This document shows, one piece after another, positions 54,649 to 62,835 of a DNA stretch of 64,000 bases (position 1 is the stretch's first letter; each line of letters opens with the position of its first letter). Under the pieces are notes generated by a model that ran no database searches, was not told the origin of the DNA, and saw nothing but the letters and a program-made list of their open reading frames with translations. This DNA comes from Eubacteriales bacterium (lineage in GTDB: Bacteria; Bacillota; Clostridia; Lachnospirales; Lachnospiraceae): positions 1 through 64,000 of the forward strand of contig JAUNGM010000006.1 in assembly GCA_030524545.1 (NCBI GenBank), given 5' to 3'. The translations under genes were made by a program, and so were the position numbers.

Positions 54649-54852
54649 ATGAGCAGTACAGAGGTCATAGAGGAGTTTTTATCAGGGTTTTGCAGAACCT
54701 GTAATGGGACACAGTCCGTTTGCTGTGAGTATTCGATGGAAGATGGGGAGCGGATTCTGGAATTTATGGACTGCGCCCATGCATCCTGTCTTCATCGTGG
54801 GGCCTGTGAGATCTATAAGGAAGCTGTCCGCATCGGGCGTGAGCGGGAGTAA
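54649..54852 (+). CDS. Small cysteine-rich protein upstream of niaR
   Basis: 67 residues from the ATG at 54649 (AAGAGG nine bases upstream; ATGs at 54640 and 54643 also possible). Eight cysteines: CRTC, VCCEY, DCAHASC, and a final Cys in HRGAC. The pattern suggests a zinc- or iron-sulfur-binding mini-protein, but no family is recognised. It ends 32 bases before niaR on the same strand, so the two are likely cotranscribed. Confidence 0.6.
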   Translation: MSSTEVIEEFLSGFCRTCNGTQSVCCEYSMEDGERILEFMDCAHASCLHRGACEIYKEAVRIGRERE

Positions 54853-54884
54853 GGCAGCGGAAAGAATTCAGAAAGGAATTGGCA

Positions 54885-55400
54885 ATGAGAGGAGAGGAAC
54901 GCAGAAAGGAAATACTGAGATATATTGACAGAAGCCCTGGGCCTGTTTCGGGGACAAAGCTGGCAGAACAATTTCATGTCAGCCGCCAGGTGATCGTACA
55001 GGATATCGCTTTGCTTAGGGCAGAGGGGGCTGAGATTTTTTCTACGAACCGCGGATATATCTGTAAAATGCCGTCGCTGGTATCCAGAGTTTATTATGTA
55101 CATCACGATGACAGCAGGATCCGGGAGGAAATGAACCTGATCGTAGATAACGGGGGTAAGATTGAGGATGTGTTTGTCCATCATGAGGTTTACGGAGAAC
55201 TGCGCGCAGAACTTGCGGTAGATTCCAGAAAAAAGGTGGCGGATTTTATCCGGGAGATTGAGAGCGGTAAATCAAGCCCGTTAAATACGATCACTTCCGG
55301 CTATCATTATCATACGGTGACAGCAGAGTCAGCGGAAATCCTTGACTCCATAGAAGAGGAACTGAAAGAAAAAGGGTTTCTGGCTCGGGACAGGATATAA
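54885..55400 (+). CDS. niaR: NiaR-type niacin-responsive transcriptional repressor
   Basis: 171 residues from the ATG at 54885 (GAAAGGA upstream; a TTG at 54879 is in frame). N-terminal HTH_11 (RRKEILRYIDRS...VSRQVIVQDIALLRAEG) and a C-terminal 3H domain with the histidines of VHHE and GYHYHT that bind metal and niacin. NiaR represses NAD salvage and de novo genes. No nad or niacin transporter gene lies in the window, so targets are elsewhere. An SPFH gene follows 20 bases downstream. Confidence 0.93.
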   Translation: MRGEERRKEILRYIDRSPGPVSGTKLAEQFHVSRQVIVQDIALLRAEGAEIFSTNRGYICKMPSLVSRVYYVHHDDSRIREEMNLIVDNGGKIEDVFVHHEVYGELRAELAVDSRKKVADFIREIESGKSSPLNTITSGYHYHTVTAESAEILDSIEEELKEKGFLARDRI

Positions 55401-55420
55401 AAGAAAAGGAGGAATACTTA

Positions 55421-56695
55421 ATGGGATTGATCAAAATAATCGGCAGATCAGCAAGTGGTGCATTTGCGGATCAGTGGAAGGAATATTTTTACTGTGACTC
55501 TATGCCTGGTGATGTCCTGATGAAAAAAGCACATAAAAAAGTTTCCGGCAGATCCGGTAACAGAGGATCCGATAACATTATCACCAATGGTTCCGTGATC
55601 GCAGTGAATGACGGACAGTGCATGATGATCGTAGATCAGGGAAAGGTTGTTGATGTCTGTGCGGAACCCGGAGAATATACGTACGATATCTCTTCGGAGC
55701 CGTCTTTGTTTTGCGGTGATCTGGCAGACAGCATCAGGTCCGTATTTGCGAATATAGGCAAACGTTTTACTTTTGGAGGAGAAGTACCCAAAAATCAAAG
55801 AGTTTATTTTGTGAATACAAAGGAACTGGTTGGCAATAAATACGGAACGCCCAGCCCTGTACCTTTTCGGGTGGTAGATGCCAATATCGGACTTGACGTG
55901 GATATTTCTATCCGCTGTTTCGGAGAATACAGCTACCGTATTGCCAATCCGATCCTGTTTTATACGAATGTGTGCGGCAATGTGGAAGAAGACTATACAA
56001 GAGAAGAACTGGACGGTCAGCTGAAAAGTGAACTGATGACGGCGCTTCAGCCGGCATTTGCGAAAATTTCCGAAATGGGTATCCGTTACAGTGCCCTGCC
56101 GGGACATACGGCCGAGCTTTCCGGGATACTGAATCAGGTTCTCTCTGAAAAATGGAGCAATCTTCGTGGGATTGAGATCGTTTCCCTGGGCGTTTCCAGC
56201 GTGAAGGCATCGGAGGAAGATGAAACTATGATCAAAGAGCTTCAGAGAAATGCCGCTTTCCGCAATCCCACTATGGCTGCGGCTCATATGGTAGGAGCAC
56301 AGGCATCTGCCATGCAGTCCGCTGCCGCTAACCGGAATGCAGGGCCGGCGATGGCGTTTGCAGGAATGAATATGGCTGCCAATGCAGGGGGAATCCAGGC
56401 GGAGCATCTCTTTTCCATGGGACAGCAGGCTGCACAGGCTGCGCACGGGGAACAGCAGGCAGCCCGTCCGGGACAGTGGGTCTGCAAATGCGGAACAGTC
56501 AACAGCGGGAAGTTCTGTCTGGAATGCGGAAGCCCTAAGCCTGCAGCAGAATGGACATGTGCCTGCGGTACGGTGAACAGCGGCAAATTCTGCAGTGAGT
56601 GCGGAAGCCCAAGGCCGGTGGGAGAATGGACATGTACCTGCGGCAGCGTGAACAAAGGAAAATTCTGCAGTGAATGCGGAAAGCCGAGGCCATAG
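55421..56695 (+). CDS. YdjI-like SPFH/band-7 protein with three C-terminal zinc ribbons
   Basis: 424 residues. Residues 1-290 are the virion-core/YdjI-type SPFH domain (GRSASGAFADQWKEYFYCDSM start). An Ala/Met/Gln-rich linker follows (about 290-350). The tail holds three near-identical 24-residue zinc ribbons, each C-x-C-GTVNSGKFC-x-x-C. YdjI in Bacillus is recruited to the membrane with a phage-shock-like system. The zinc-ribbon protein and TPM protein downstream form an operon with it. Membrane stress or protein recruitment is the likely theme; the exact role is unknown. Confidence 0.85.
   Translation: MGLIKIIGRSASGAFADQWKEYFYCDSMPGDVLMKKAHKKVSGRSGNRGSDNIITNGSVIAVNDGQCMMIVDQGKVVDVCAEPGEYTYDISSEPSLFCGDLADSIRSVFANIGKRFTFGGEVPKNQRVYFVNTKELVGNKYGTPSPVPFRVVDANIGLDVDISIRCFGEYSYRIANPILFYTNVCGNVEEDYTREELDGQLKSELMTALQPAFAKISEMGIRYSALPGHTAELSGILNQVLSEKWSNLRGIEIVSLGVSSVKASEEDETMIKELQRNAAFRNPTMAAAHMVGAQASAMQSAAANRNAGPAMAFAGMNMAANAGGIQAEHLFSMGQQAAQAAHGEQQAARPGQWVCKCGTVNSGKFCLECGSPKPAAEWTCACGTVNSGKFCSECGSPRPVGEWTCTCGSVNKGKFCSECGKPRP
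56478..56692 (+). repeat. Three tandem zinc-ribbon-coding repeats (about 72 bp each)
   Basis: In-frame DNA repeats inside the SPFH gene coding W-x-C-x-CGTVNSGKFC-x-ECGSP. The copies differ mostly at silent positions, which suggests purifying selection on each ribbon after duplication. Confidence 0.85.
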
Positions 56696-56720
56696 CAGGC
56701 AAAGAAGAGAGGTACCAATC

Positions 56721-57821
56721 ATGAGTGTTGTAAATTATCAGTGCCCTAACTGTACCGCGGGTCTGACCTTTGACAGCAGGAAACAGAAGATGGTCTGTGA
56801 ATTCTGCGGAAGTTCTTTTACCGTGGAAGAACTCGAAAAAGAGAAAAAAGAGGAAATCCGGGAGTCAAAGAGAGAGAATGACGGGCATTGGGAGGGCTTT
56901 GAGCCGGAACAGTGGCAGACCGGGGATATGGCCGGGATGGCTGTATGGAATTGTCCGTCCTGCGGCGCAGAGATCATAGCGGAGGAGACGACAGGCGCTA
57001 CTAAGTGTCCCTACTGTGATAATCCTATGATCATGCCGGAGCAGTTTGACGGCATGTACCTTCCGGATTATATCATTCCGTTTAAAAAATCCAGGAAGGA
57101 CGCACTTGCGGCTCTGAAAAAGCACTATATGAACAAACCGTTCCTTCCAAAGGTCTTTAAGGATGAAAATCATCTGGAGGAAGTGAAAGGAATGTATGTT
57201 CCGTTCTGGCTGTTTGATCTGGAAGGGGCCGGAAGATTTACCTACGAAGGAATCAACACACGGATCTATACAGACAGCAAATACCAATATACGGAAAACA
57301 GTGTTTTTCATATTACCCGTAAGGGAAGAATGAAATTTGAGAAAATCCCTGTGGATGGATCCAAAAAGATCGACGACACTATGATGGAATCCATTGAACC
57401 CTTCAGCTATGAGGATCTGGAGCCTTTCCGGATTTCCTACCTGTCCGGTTATCTGGCAGATAAATACGATATGGAGCCGGATGATCTGACAGGCAGAGTA
57501 CATACAAGAATGAAGAACAGCATGGAGGAAACCTTCCGGGAAACAGTGACCGGCTATGATGAGGTGATCAAAAAACATGCAGATATGCATATTGCAGAAA
57601 AGGGAAATGTGAAATACGGCCTGTTTCCGGTCTGGTTTTTGAATACCAAATGGAACGGGAAACATTACACCTTCATTATGAACGGCCAGACCGGACGTAT
57701 GACCGGGGATCTGCCCATCGGTAAGGAGCTGGTGCTGCAGTACTGGTTAAAACGCCATATTCCGCTCGCTTTTCTTCTGACAGCGATTATGGTGGCGTTA
57801 AGGCTGATGGGGGTGATGTGA
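56721..57821 (+). CDS. Double zinc-ribbon protein with C-terminal membrane helix
   Basis: 366 residues from the ATG at 56721 (GAGAGG upstream). Ribbon 1 at about residues 9-32 (CPNCTAGLTF...CEFCG), ribbon 2 at about 76-102 (CPSCGAEI...CPYCD). The central part (YLPDYIIPFKKSRKDALAALKKHY and KGMYVPFWLFDLEGAGRFTYEG) resembles 'TFIIB-type zinc ribbon' membrane proteins of Firmicutes. One helix at 342-362 anchors it. Often next to YdjI-like SPFH and TPM genes, as here. Function unknown. Confidence 0.82.
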   Translation: MSVVNYQCPNCTAGLTFDSRKQKMVCEFCGSSFTVEELEKEKKEEIRESKRENDGHWEGFEPEQWQTGDMAGMAVWNCPSCGAEIIAEETTGATKCPYCDNPMIMPEQFDGMYLPDYIIPFKKSRKDALAALKKHYMNKPFLPKVFKDENHLEEVKGMYVPFWLFDLEGAGRFTYEGINTRIYTDSKYQYTENSVFHITRKGRMKFEKIPVDGSKKIDDTMMESIEPFSYEDLEPFRISYLSGYLADKYDMEPDDLTGRVHTRMKNSMEETFRETVTGYDEVIKKHADMHIAEKGNVKYGLFPVWFLNTKWNGKHYTFIMNGQTGRMTGDLPIGKELVLQYWLKRHIPLAFLLTAIMVALRLMGVM

Positions 57822-57822
57822 G

Positions 57823-58641
57823 ATGAAGAAGAGAAAATCCATTCCGGCAGCTTTGCTGATCTGTGCGGCAATGACCTTACCTGTGCAGGTCAGGGCAGCC
57901 GGGAGCATGGGAACTTCATGGGTCTATGATAACTATGACATCCTTACGGCAGAAGAGGAAGCTGAACTGAACGCGGAGCTGGAGGAAATCTCCGACACCT
58001 ACGGATTTGAGGCCGTAATTCTCACTTCAGAGGATGTAGCGGGAGATGAAAGACAGTATGCTGCAAAATTTATGCAGGAGAACGAGATTGGTTACGGTGA
58101 GGATCATGACGGCATGATCCTGTTCCATCAGCCGGACCGCAGGAATATCGCGGTTGTATTCCGCGGAGAAGCCCAGTACGCCTTTGATGAAAGGATTCAG
58201 GATATTCTCCTTGATGACTGCACGGAATATCTCAAAGAGGACGATCCCTACGGCGCTTACCAGGTAACGATAAAAGACCTGAAAGGCGGTCTTGCACGCT
58301 GGTCAAAGGGGAAATCTGTAAGACCCATGGACGTAAGCGGCGGACTCCTGTCCTATACGGTCATGTGGTTTCTGATTTCTGTTGCAGCAGCGGCAATTCC
58401 GGTTTTTATCATGACCCTGTATCAGAAAGGAAAAATGAAAACCATCGTACAGCAGTCCAATGCAGATGCCTATATTCAGAAAAACGGTGTCAGGCTTGAC
58501 GTGGAAAGGGATATTTTTGTCAGAACGAATACTATACGGACAAAATTGCCGGAACCGGATGATTCACACCATTCCGGCGGTTCCTCAGGAGGCTTTTCAA
58601 GCGGAGGAGAGCATTTTTCAGGTTCCAGCAGAAATTATTAA
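57823..58641 (+). CDS. TPM-domain (YgcG-type) membrane protein
   Basis: 272 residues. Signal peptide at 1-26 (AALLICAAMTLPVQVRA), then a TPM domain (about 32-155: WVYDNYDILTAEEEAELNAELEE, GYGEDHDGMILFHQPDRRNIAV). One membrane helix at 182-205 and a cytoplasmic tail ending in a Gly/Ser-rich segment (GGSSGGFSSGGEHFSGSS). TPM proteins occur in membrane-stress and photosystem-repair settings; some show phosphatase activity. Starts one base after the previous stop. Confidence 0.88.
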   Translation: MKKRKSIPAALLICAAMTLPVQVRAAGSMGTSWVYDNYDILTAEEEAELNAELEEISDTYGFEAVILTSEDVAGDERQYAAKFMQENEIGYGEDHDGMILFHQPDRRNIAVVFRGEAQYAFDERIQDILLDDCTEYLKEDDPYGAYQVTIKDLKGGLARWSKGKSVRPMDVSGGLLSYTVMWFLISVAAAAIPVFIMTLYQKGKMKTIVQQSNADAYIQKNGVRLDVERDIFVRTNTIRTKLPEPDDSHHSGGSSGGFSSGGEHFSGSSRNY

Positions 58642-58652
58642 AAGAAATGACA

Positions 58653-58679
58653 GAACGTGCGCCTGGCGGCGCACGTTTT
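58653..58679. terminator. Terminator between TPM gene and PAS regulator
   Basis: AACGTGCGCC/GGCGCACGTT stem (58653-58676) followed by TTATTTG. Convergent genes share it. Confidence 0.82.
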
Positions 58680-59313
58680 ATTTGTTGACATCAATATAGC
58701 TATAGAGTGTGTACTTGGAGATGCCGAAATAGCTGGCAACTTTGTCTCCGGATTTTGTGATCAGGAAAGCTCCGGAATCATTCAGAAACTGAATGGCCTT
58801 TACCTTGTCCTCCTTGTTCATCAATGCAACCGGTTTGCCCACAAGTGCAACGGATTCTTCGATGAGATGTGCCAGCAGGTCGTTGACATTGTGTGTGATC
58901 TCTTTGGGCTTTTCCTCTTTGTTTACCGGAGTGATCAGGGAATGCAGGGCACTTTCGATCATGGTAAGCTTGGTGATATCATAATTGATGCCGAAGACAT
59001 AATGCAGGGAACCGTCATCATCATGGATATAGGAAGTGCTGCACTTGAGGATCTTGCCGTCGGAAGTCTTCATCAGGTAGCCGGAGCGGTCCTCAATATC
59101 ATGCTCATTTTTGCTTTCTTTACGGATGACGTCAAATACTGCGTTGGAAGGTCCGTCGCCGATATTCCGGTTGGTGACGTGGCCGTTTTCGATGTACACA
59201 ATGGAATGCTCCGGATCCTGGGTTTTTAAGTCGTGAATGACAACTTCACAGTCAGGTCCGAACTGAGCAGCCAGATCCCGGGCGATCTGTTTTAATACGG
59301 TGAGTCGTCCCAT
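58678..59313 (-). CDS. YheO/DauR-type PAS-HTH transcriptional regulator
   Basis: 211 residues from the ATG at 59313 (AAGGAGGAG upstream). The longer frame to 59466 would begin with an unlikely hydrophobic stretch and no ribosome site. N-terminal PAS_6/YheO domain (LTVLKQIARDLAAQFGPDCEVVIHDL, SIVYIENGHVTNRNIGDGPSN, GRSGYLMKTSDGKILKCS type strands). C-terminal HTH_22 domain (KVKAIQFLNDSGAFLITKSGDKVASYFGISKYTLYSYI). Related regulators bind small nitrogen metabolites. Divergent from hydA, so it is the best candidate to control the purine genes. Confidence 0.88.
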   Translation of the reverse strand: MGRLTVLKQIARDLAAQFGPDCEVVIHDLKTQDPEHSIVYIENGHVTNRNIGDGPSNAVFDVIRKESKNEHDIEDRSGYLMKTSDGKILKCSTSYIHDDDGSLHYVFGINYDITKLTMIESALHSLITPVNKEEKPKEITHNVNDLLAHLIEESVALVGKPVALMNKEDKVKAIQFLNDSGAFLITKSGDKVASYFGISKYTLYSYIDVNK

Positions 59314-59379
59314 GTAAAACTCCTCCTTACATTTGGGGATTTTTTCTTTGTAAAAAATAATGCTGTTACCGATTGTTCC

Positions 59380-59396
59380 GGCACATTTGCTGTGCC
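59380..59396. promoter_or_regulatory. Palindrome in the regulator-hydA divergent region
   Basis: GGCACA (59380-59385), 5-nt spacer, TGTGCC (59391-59396), within the 282-base intergenic region. Possible operator for the YheO-type regulator; no second copy was noticed before other purine genes. Confidence 0.45.
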
Positions 59397-59514
59397 AATA
59401 AAAGGATATCTGATAAGCTATGATAAATATAACATATTTTTTGGGAAAGAAAAAGAACTTTAACAAAAAAAATATGTGTTCCTAAATAAATTTTTGAAAA
59501 ATGGCCTGCGATAG

Positions 59515-59543
59515 TTGAAGTGACAAACATTTGATGATATATT
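59515..59543 (+). promoter_or_regulatory. Promoter of hydA
   Basis: TTGAAG (59515-59520), 17-nt spacer, TATATT (59538-59543), about 53 bases before the ATG at 59596. Confidence 0.6.
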
Positions 59544-59595
59544 GAGTGATAAGAGAAAAGAAATGGTATTCCTGTTTTGGAGGAAAGGAGGAACT

Positions 59596-60969
59596 ATGAA
59601 GTATTTATTGAAAAACGGTACTGTCGTATCCGGTAACAGTGCGGAAAAAAAGGATATCCTCATCGAAGGAGAAAAAATTGCCGGGGTCGGAGTGGATTTG
59701 TCCGCGGCAGATGCCCAGGTGCTGGATATGACGGGAAAGCTGCTGTTCCCCGGCTTTATTGACGCACACACCCATTTTGACCTGGAAGTAGCCAATACGG
59801 TGACAGCTGATGATTTCGAGACCGGTACAAGAGCTGCCATTCTGGGCGGTACGACCATGGTGGTGGATTATGCGTCCCAGGACAAGGGCGGCGGAACATT
59901 AAAAGAAGGCCTTGCCCGCTGGCACAAGAAGGCAGACGGCAAATGTTCCTGTGACTATTCTTTCCATATGTCGATTGTGGAGTGGAATGAAGAAACGGAG
60001 AAGGAAATCCGGGATATGATCGATGAGGGAATCACCAGTTTCAAGCTTTACATGACGTATCCGGCCATGATGGTGGATGACGGAGACTTATATAGAATTA
60101 TTAAGGCATTGAACGATTTCGGCTGTTTTGCGGGAGTTCACTGTGAGAACTCCGGAGTCATAGATGCACTGATCGCAGATGCAAAAGCAGACGGACGTTT
60201 CGGCCCGGAAAACCATCCGCTGGTAAGGCCGGACGATATGGAGGCCGAAGCCGTACACAGGCTGCTGGTCATTGCCGCACAGGCGGACGCGCCGGTGATG
60301 GTGGTACACCTGACCAATAAGAAGGCCTGTCAGGAGATTCAACGGGCAAGGGCAAACGGACAGACCGTATACGCAGAGACCTGCCCGCAGTATCTTCTCC
60401 TGGAGGACAGTGTCTATTCCCGGCCGGATTTTGAGGGAGCTAAATTCGTCTGTGCCCCGCCTATCCGCAAAAAGGAAGACCAGGACTGTCTGTGGGAAGC
60501 CCTTGCAAATGGGGAGATTCAGACTGTGGCCACAGATCAGTGCAGCTTTACACTTGCACAGAAAGCTCTTGGAAAAGACGATTTTACGAAGATTCCGGGA
60601 GGCCTTCCGGGCGTGGAGACAAGGGGAACGCTTCTCTATACCTATGGTGTCCGGGAAGGCAGGATCACCCTGGAGCAGATGTGCCGTCTCCTGAGTGAGA
60701 ATGCGGCAAAGCTTTATGGCTTATATCCCCGCAAAGGAGCGATCCTTCCGGGAAGCGATGCGGATATCGCAGTGATCGACCCGGAGAAAGAAAGTGTCAT
60801 ATCTGCGAAGACCCATGCTTATCATACGGATAATAATCCTTTTGAGGGATTTGCCATCCGCGGATGTATTGACCAGGTATTTTTGCGGGGTAATCTGGCA
60901 GTTGACGGCGGGAAACTTGTGAAGGAGAAGCTGGGCAAATATATTTACCGTGGAAAAAAACAGATGTAA
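59596..60969 (+). CDS. hydA: Dihydropyrimidinase-type amidohydrolase of the purine locus
   Basis: 457 residues from the ATG at 59596 (AAAGGAGGAAC upstream). Cyclic amidohydrolase: metal motif FIDAHTHFD (His58, His60), carboxylated-lysine motif SFKLYMTYP (Lys150), VHCENSGVI, AETCPQYLLL, and catalytic Asp314 in ATDQCS. Opens hydantoin/dihydropyrimidine-like rings. Equivalent to E. coli hyuA/ygeZ, which lies with ssnA and ygeW-X-Y. In purine breakdown it would act on the reduced imidazole or pyrimidine ring (model). Monocistronic, divergent from its likely regulator. Confidence 0.93.
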   Translation: MKYLLKNGTVVSGNSAEKKDILIEGEKIAGVGVDLSAADAQVLDMTGKLLFPGFIDAHTHFDLEVANTVTADDFETGTRAAILGGTTMVVDYASQDKGGGTLKEGLARWHKKADGKCSCDYSFHMSIVEWNEETEKEIRDMIDEGITSFKLYMTYPAMMVDDGDLYRIIKALNDFGCFAGVHCENSGVIDALIADAKADGRFGPENHPLVRPDDMEAEAVHRLLVIAAQADAPVMVVHLTNKKACQEIQRARANGQTVYAETCPQYLLLEDSVYSRPDFEGAKFVCAPPIRKKEDQDCLWEALANGEIQTVATDQCSFTLAQKALGKDDFTKIPGGLPGVETRGTLLYTYGVREGRITLEQMCRLLSENAAKLYGLYPRKGAILPGSDADIAVIDPEKESVISAKTHAYHTDNNPFEGFAIRGCIDQVFLRGNLAVDGGKLVKEKLGKYIYRGKKQM

Positions 60970-60998
60970 AGACCAGATGTAAAAAACGGCAGACATTT

Positions 60999-61030
60999 AT
61001 GGGGGACCCGTCCGGACGGATCCCCCATTG
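60999..61030. terminator. Hairpin between hydA and ABC-2 permease
   Basis: GGGGGACCCGTCC/GGACGGATCCCCC (about 61001-61026) with A/T-rich flanks. Shared end of two convergent genes; no strong T run. Confidence 0.65.
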
Positions 61031-61032
61031 CA

Positions 61033-61764
61033 TTAGAGATTTTTCTTTTTGTAAATAAACCAGAAGGCAATTGCAGTGAGTACCACAAGATATGCCAACA
61101 GGATGAAAACACCCGTTATTCCGGCAGTTCCGCCTGCGGCAATGCTTCGCAGCATCGCACTTGTCTGGGACAGCGGAAGGGCGGAAACTACATCACGAAG
61201 CCCGCGCGGCATTCTTTCCGTTGAGAAGAACGTATTGCACAGGTATGCCATAGGCATGATGATATAATTGGAAAAACGAGGTACATCCGCATGATTTTTC
61301 GCAATAAAGGAAACCACAACACCCACCGCAGAAAAAACAGCACCGTTTAACAACATGATAAGCAGTGAAAAACCATTAAAGATCAGGCCGGTCTCAATCG
61401 GCATAGTGAGCAGAAGGATGATTCCGCCGGCATAAAGGCCGCGGAGGCTTCCGCCCAGAATCTGACCAATGATAAACTGCCAGAGGGGCGTGGGCGAGAT
61501 CATGACCTGGTCAAAGGCTTTTTCATAAAGCCGCTGGACATTGAGGTTCTGTGCAATGGCGTTGAAGCTTCCGTTCATAGTTGTAAGGGCCACAACACCC
61601 GGAATCAGGAAATTCAGATACGGCTCTCCGTGAGAAGTCGTCTGTATTCCAAGTCCAAATACTACCAGATACATCAGAGGTGCTACCATAGCGGCCAGAG
61701 TGATCTTATAGAAATCCCTTTTAAATTCGACCCATTTTTCCCATAAAATTGTAATGATACCCAT
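61033..61764 (-). CDS. ABC-2 type exporter permease
   Basis: 243 residues with six predicted membrane helices and the ABC-2 signature region PTPLWQFIIGQILGGSLRGLYAGGI. It pairs with the ATPase just upstream. The YKRD...PLMYLVVFGLG start is typical of drug- or lipid-exporter permeases (DrrB/NodJ class). Substrate unknown; no functional link to purine genes is evident. Confidence 0.88.
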   Translation of the reverse strand: MGIITILWEKWVEFKRDFYKITLAAMVAPLMYLVVFGLGIQTTSHGEPYLNFLIPGVVALTTMNGSFNAIAQNLNVQRLYEKAFDQVMISPTPLWQFIIGQILGGSLRGLYAGGIILLLTMPIETGLIFNGFSLLIMLLNGAVFSAVGVVVSFIAKNHADVPRFSNYIIMPMAYLCNTFFSTERMPRGLRDVVSALPLSQTSAMLRSIAAGGTAGITGVFILLAYLVVLTAIAFWFIYKKKNL

Positions 61765-61795
61765 AATTCAGCTCCATTTTTAATGTTTCTATTTT

Positions 61796-62632
61796 TTAAG
61801 ACAGATGTTTTCCTGCGTGTTCCACAAAGACATCTTCCAGCGTCGTATCACGAAGAGTAGATTTTCCCCGAATTTCTGATAAATACTGAATGGCTTTCGT
61901 CCGTTCATGGAAATACCGGCTGTGTATACCATCCGGACACATTTCATCCACTGCATAGGCGCCGAGCTCATTGATCAGAGATGCGGGAGTGTTGACTTCC
62001 TCCAGTTTACCGCTGTTCATCAGTGCCACACGGTTGCAGAGGGACTGCGCCTCTTCGATATAATGGGTAGTCAAGAGGATAGTCAGGTTCTTTTCATTTA
62101 GCTGACGGAGAAGATTCCACATCTGCCTGCGGGAAAGAGGATCCATTCCTGCAGTTGGCTCGTCCAGAAGAAGGATTTCCGGTTCCGTAAGAAGGGCACG
62201 GCATACCATCAGCTTGCGCTTCATACCGCCGGAGAGCTTTCGGACAGTTCGTTTGCGGTAATCGATGAGGCCGCAGAATTCCAGCAGTTCTTCCGTGCGT
62301 TCCCGAATCTGCCTCAGCGGCATAAAATAAAGACGGCCCTGATATTCCATGATCTCATCCATATTCATATCCTGGCGCATGGAATACTCCTGGGTGATGA
62401 CGCTGAGCTTTCTTTTCAGGTCAGGGCGTTTTCTGGTGAGGGTCTGGCCGTCGATGAGGATTTCTCCGGCTGTTGGAAGCAGCAGGGTAGACAGCATGCT
62501 GATAGTCGTTGTTTTGCCCGCACCATTAGGGCCGAGAAGGCCGAAGAATTCTCCTGTTTCAATTTTCAGGCTCAGAGAGTCCACAGCCGTAAAATCATCA
62601 AATTTTTTTGTAAGATTTCTGATTTCTATCAT
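61796..62632 (-). CDS. ABC-2 exporter ATPase (DrrA/NodI-like)
   Basis: 278 residues. P-loop GPNGAGKTTT near residue 39, Q-loop TQEYSMRQD, signature LSGGMKRK, Walker B ILLLDEPTAGMD, switch TTHYIEEA, and a C-terminal extension ending TTLEDVFVEHAG typical of DrrA/NodI. First gene of a two-gene operon with the permease that begins 31 bases downstream. Confidence 0.92.
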   Translation of the reverse strand: MIEIRNLTKKFDDFTAVDSLSLKIETGEFFGLLGPNGAGKTTTISMLSTLLLPTAGEILIDGQTLTRKRPDLKRKLSVITQEYSMRQDMNMDEIMEYQGRLYFMPLRQIRERTEELLEFCGLIDYRKRTVRKLSGGMKRKLMVCRALLTEPEILLLDEPTAGMDPLSRRQMWNLLRQLNEKNLTILLTTHYIEEAQSLCNRVALMNSGKLEEVNTPASLINELGAYAVDEMCPDGIHSRYFHERTKAIQYLSEIRGKSTLRDTTLEDVFVEHAGKHLS

Positions 62633-62835
62633 TCCTTGGAACTATGCTCCTTTGTAAAAAAATTCCTTACTATTATACTCTCCTGTATCTTTTTTTTCAA
62701 TGGAAGACAAAGAATTCTTTATGAATGTAAATGACCGGAAAGTTTAGCGTAATTTTAGCGGTCAGCAATTCTTTACATTGCAGGATCAGTATGCTATATT
62801 TACTGACATAGGTTAAAAAAAGACAGGTGGAGATT

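Noticed and set aside
55448-56722. 424-codon open frame opposite the SPFH gene
   Set aside because: Antisense to a full-length gene with SPFH and zinc-ribbon motifs; its Cys/His content mirrors the ribbons.
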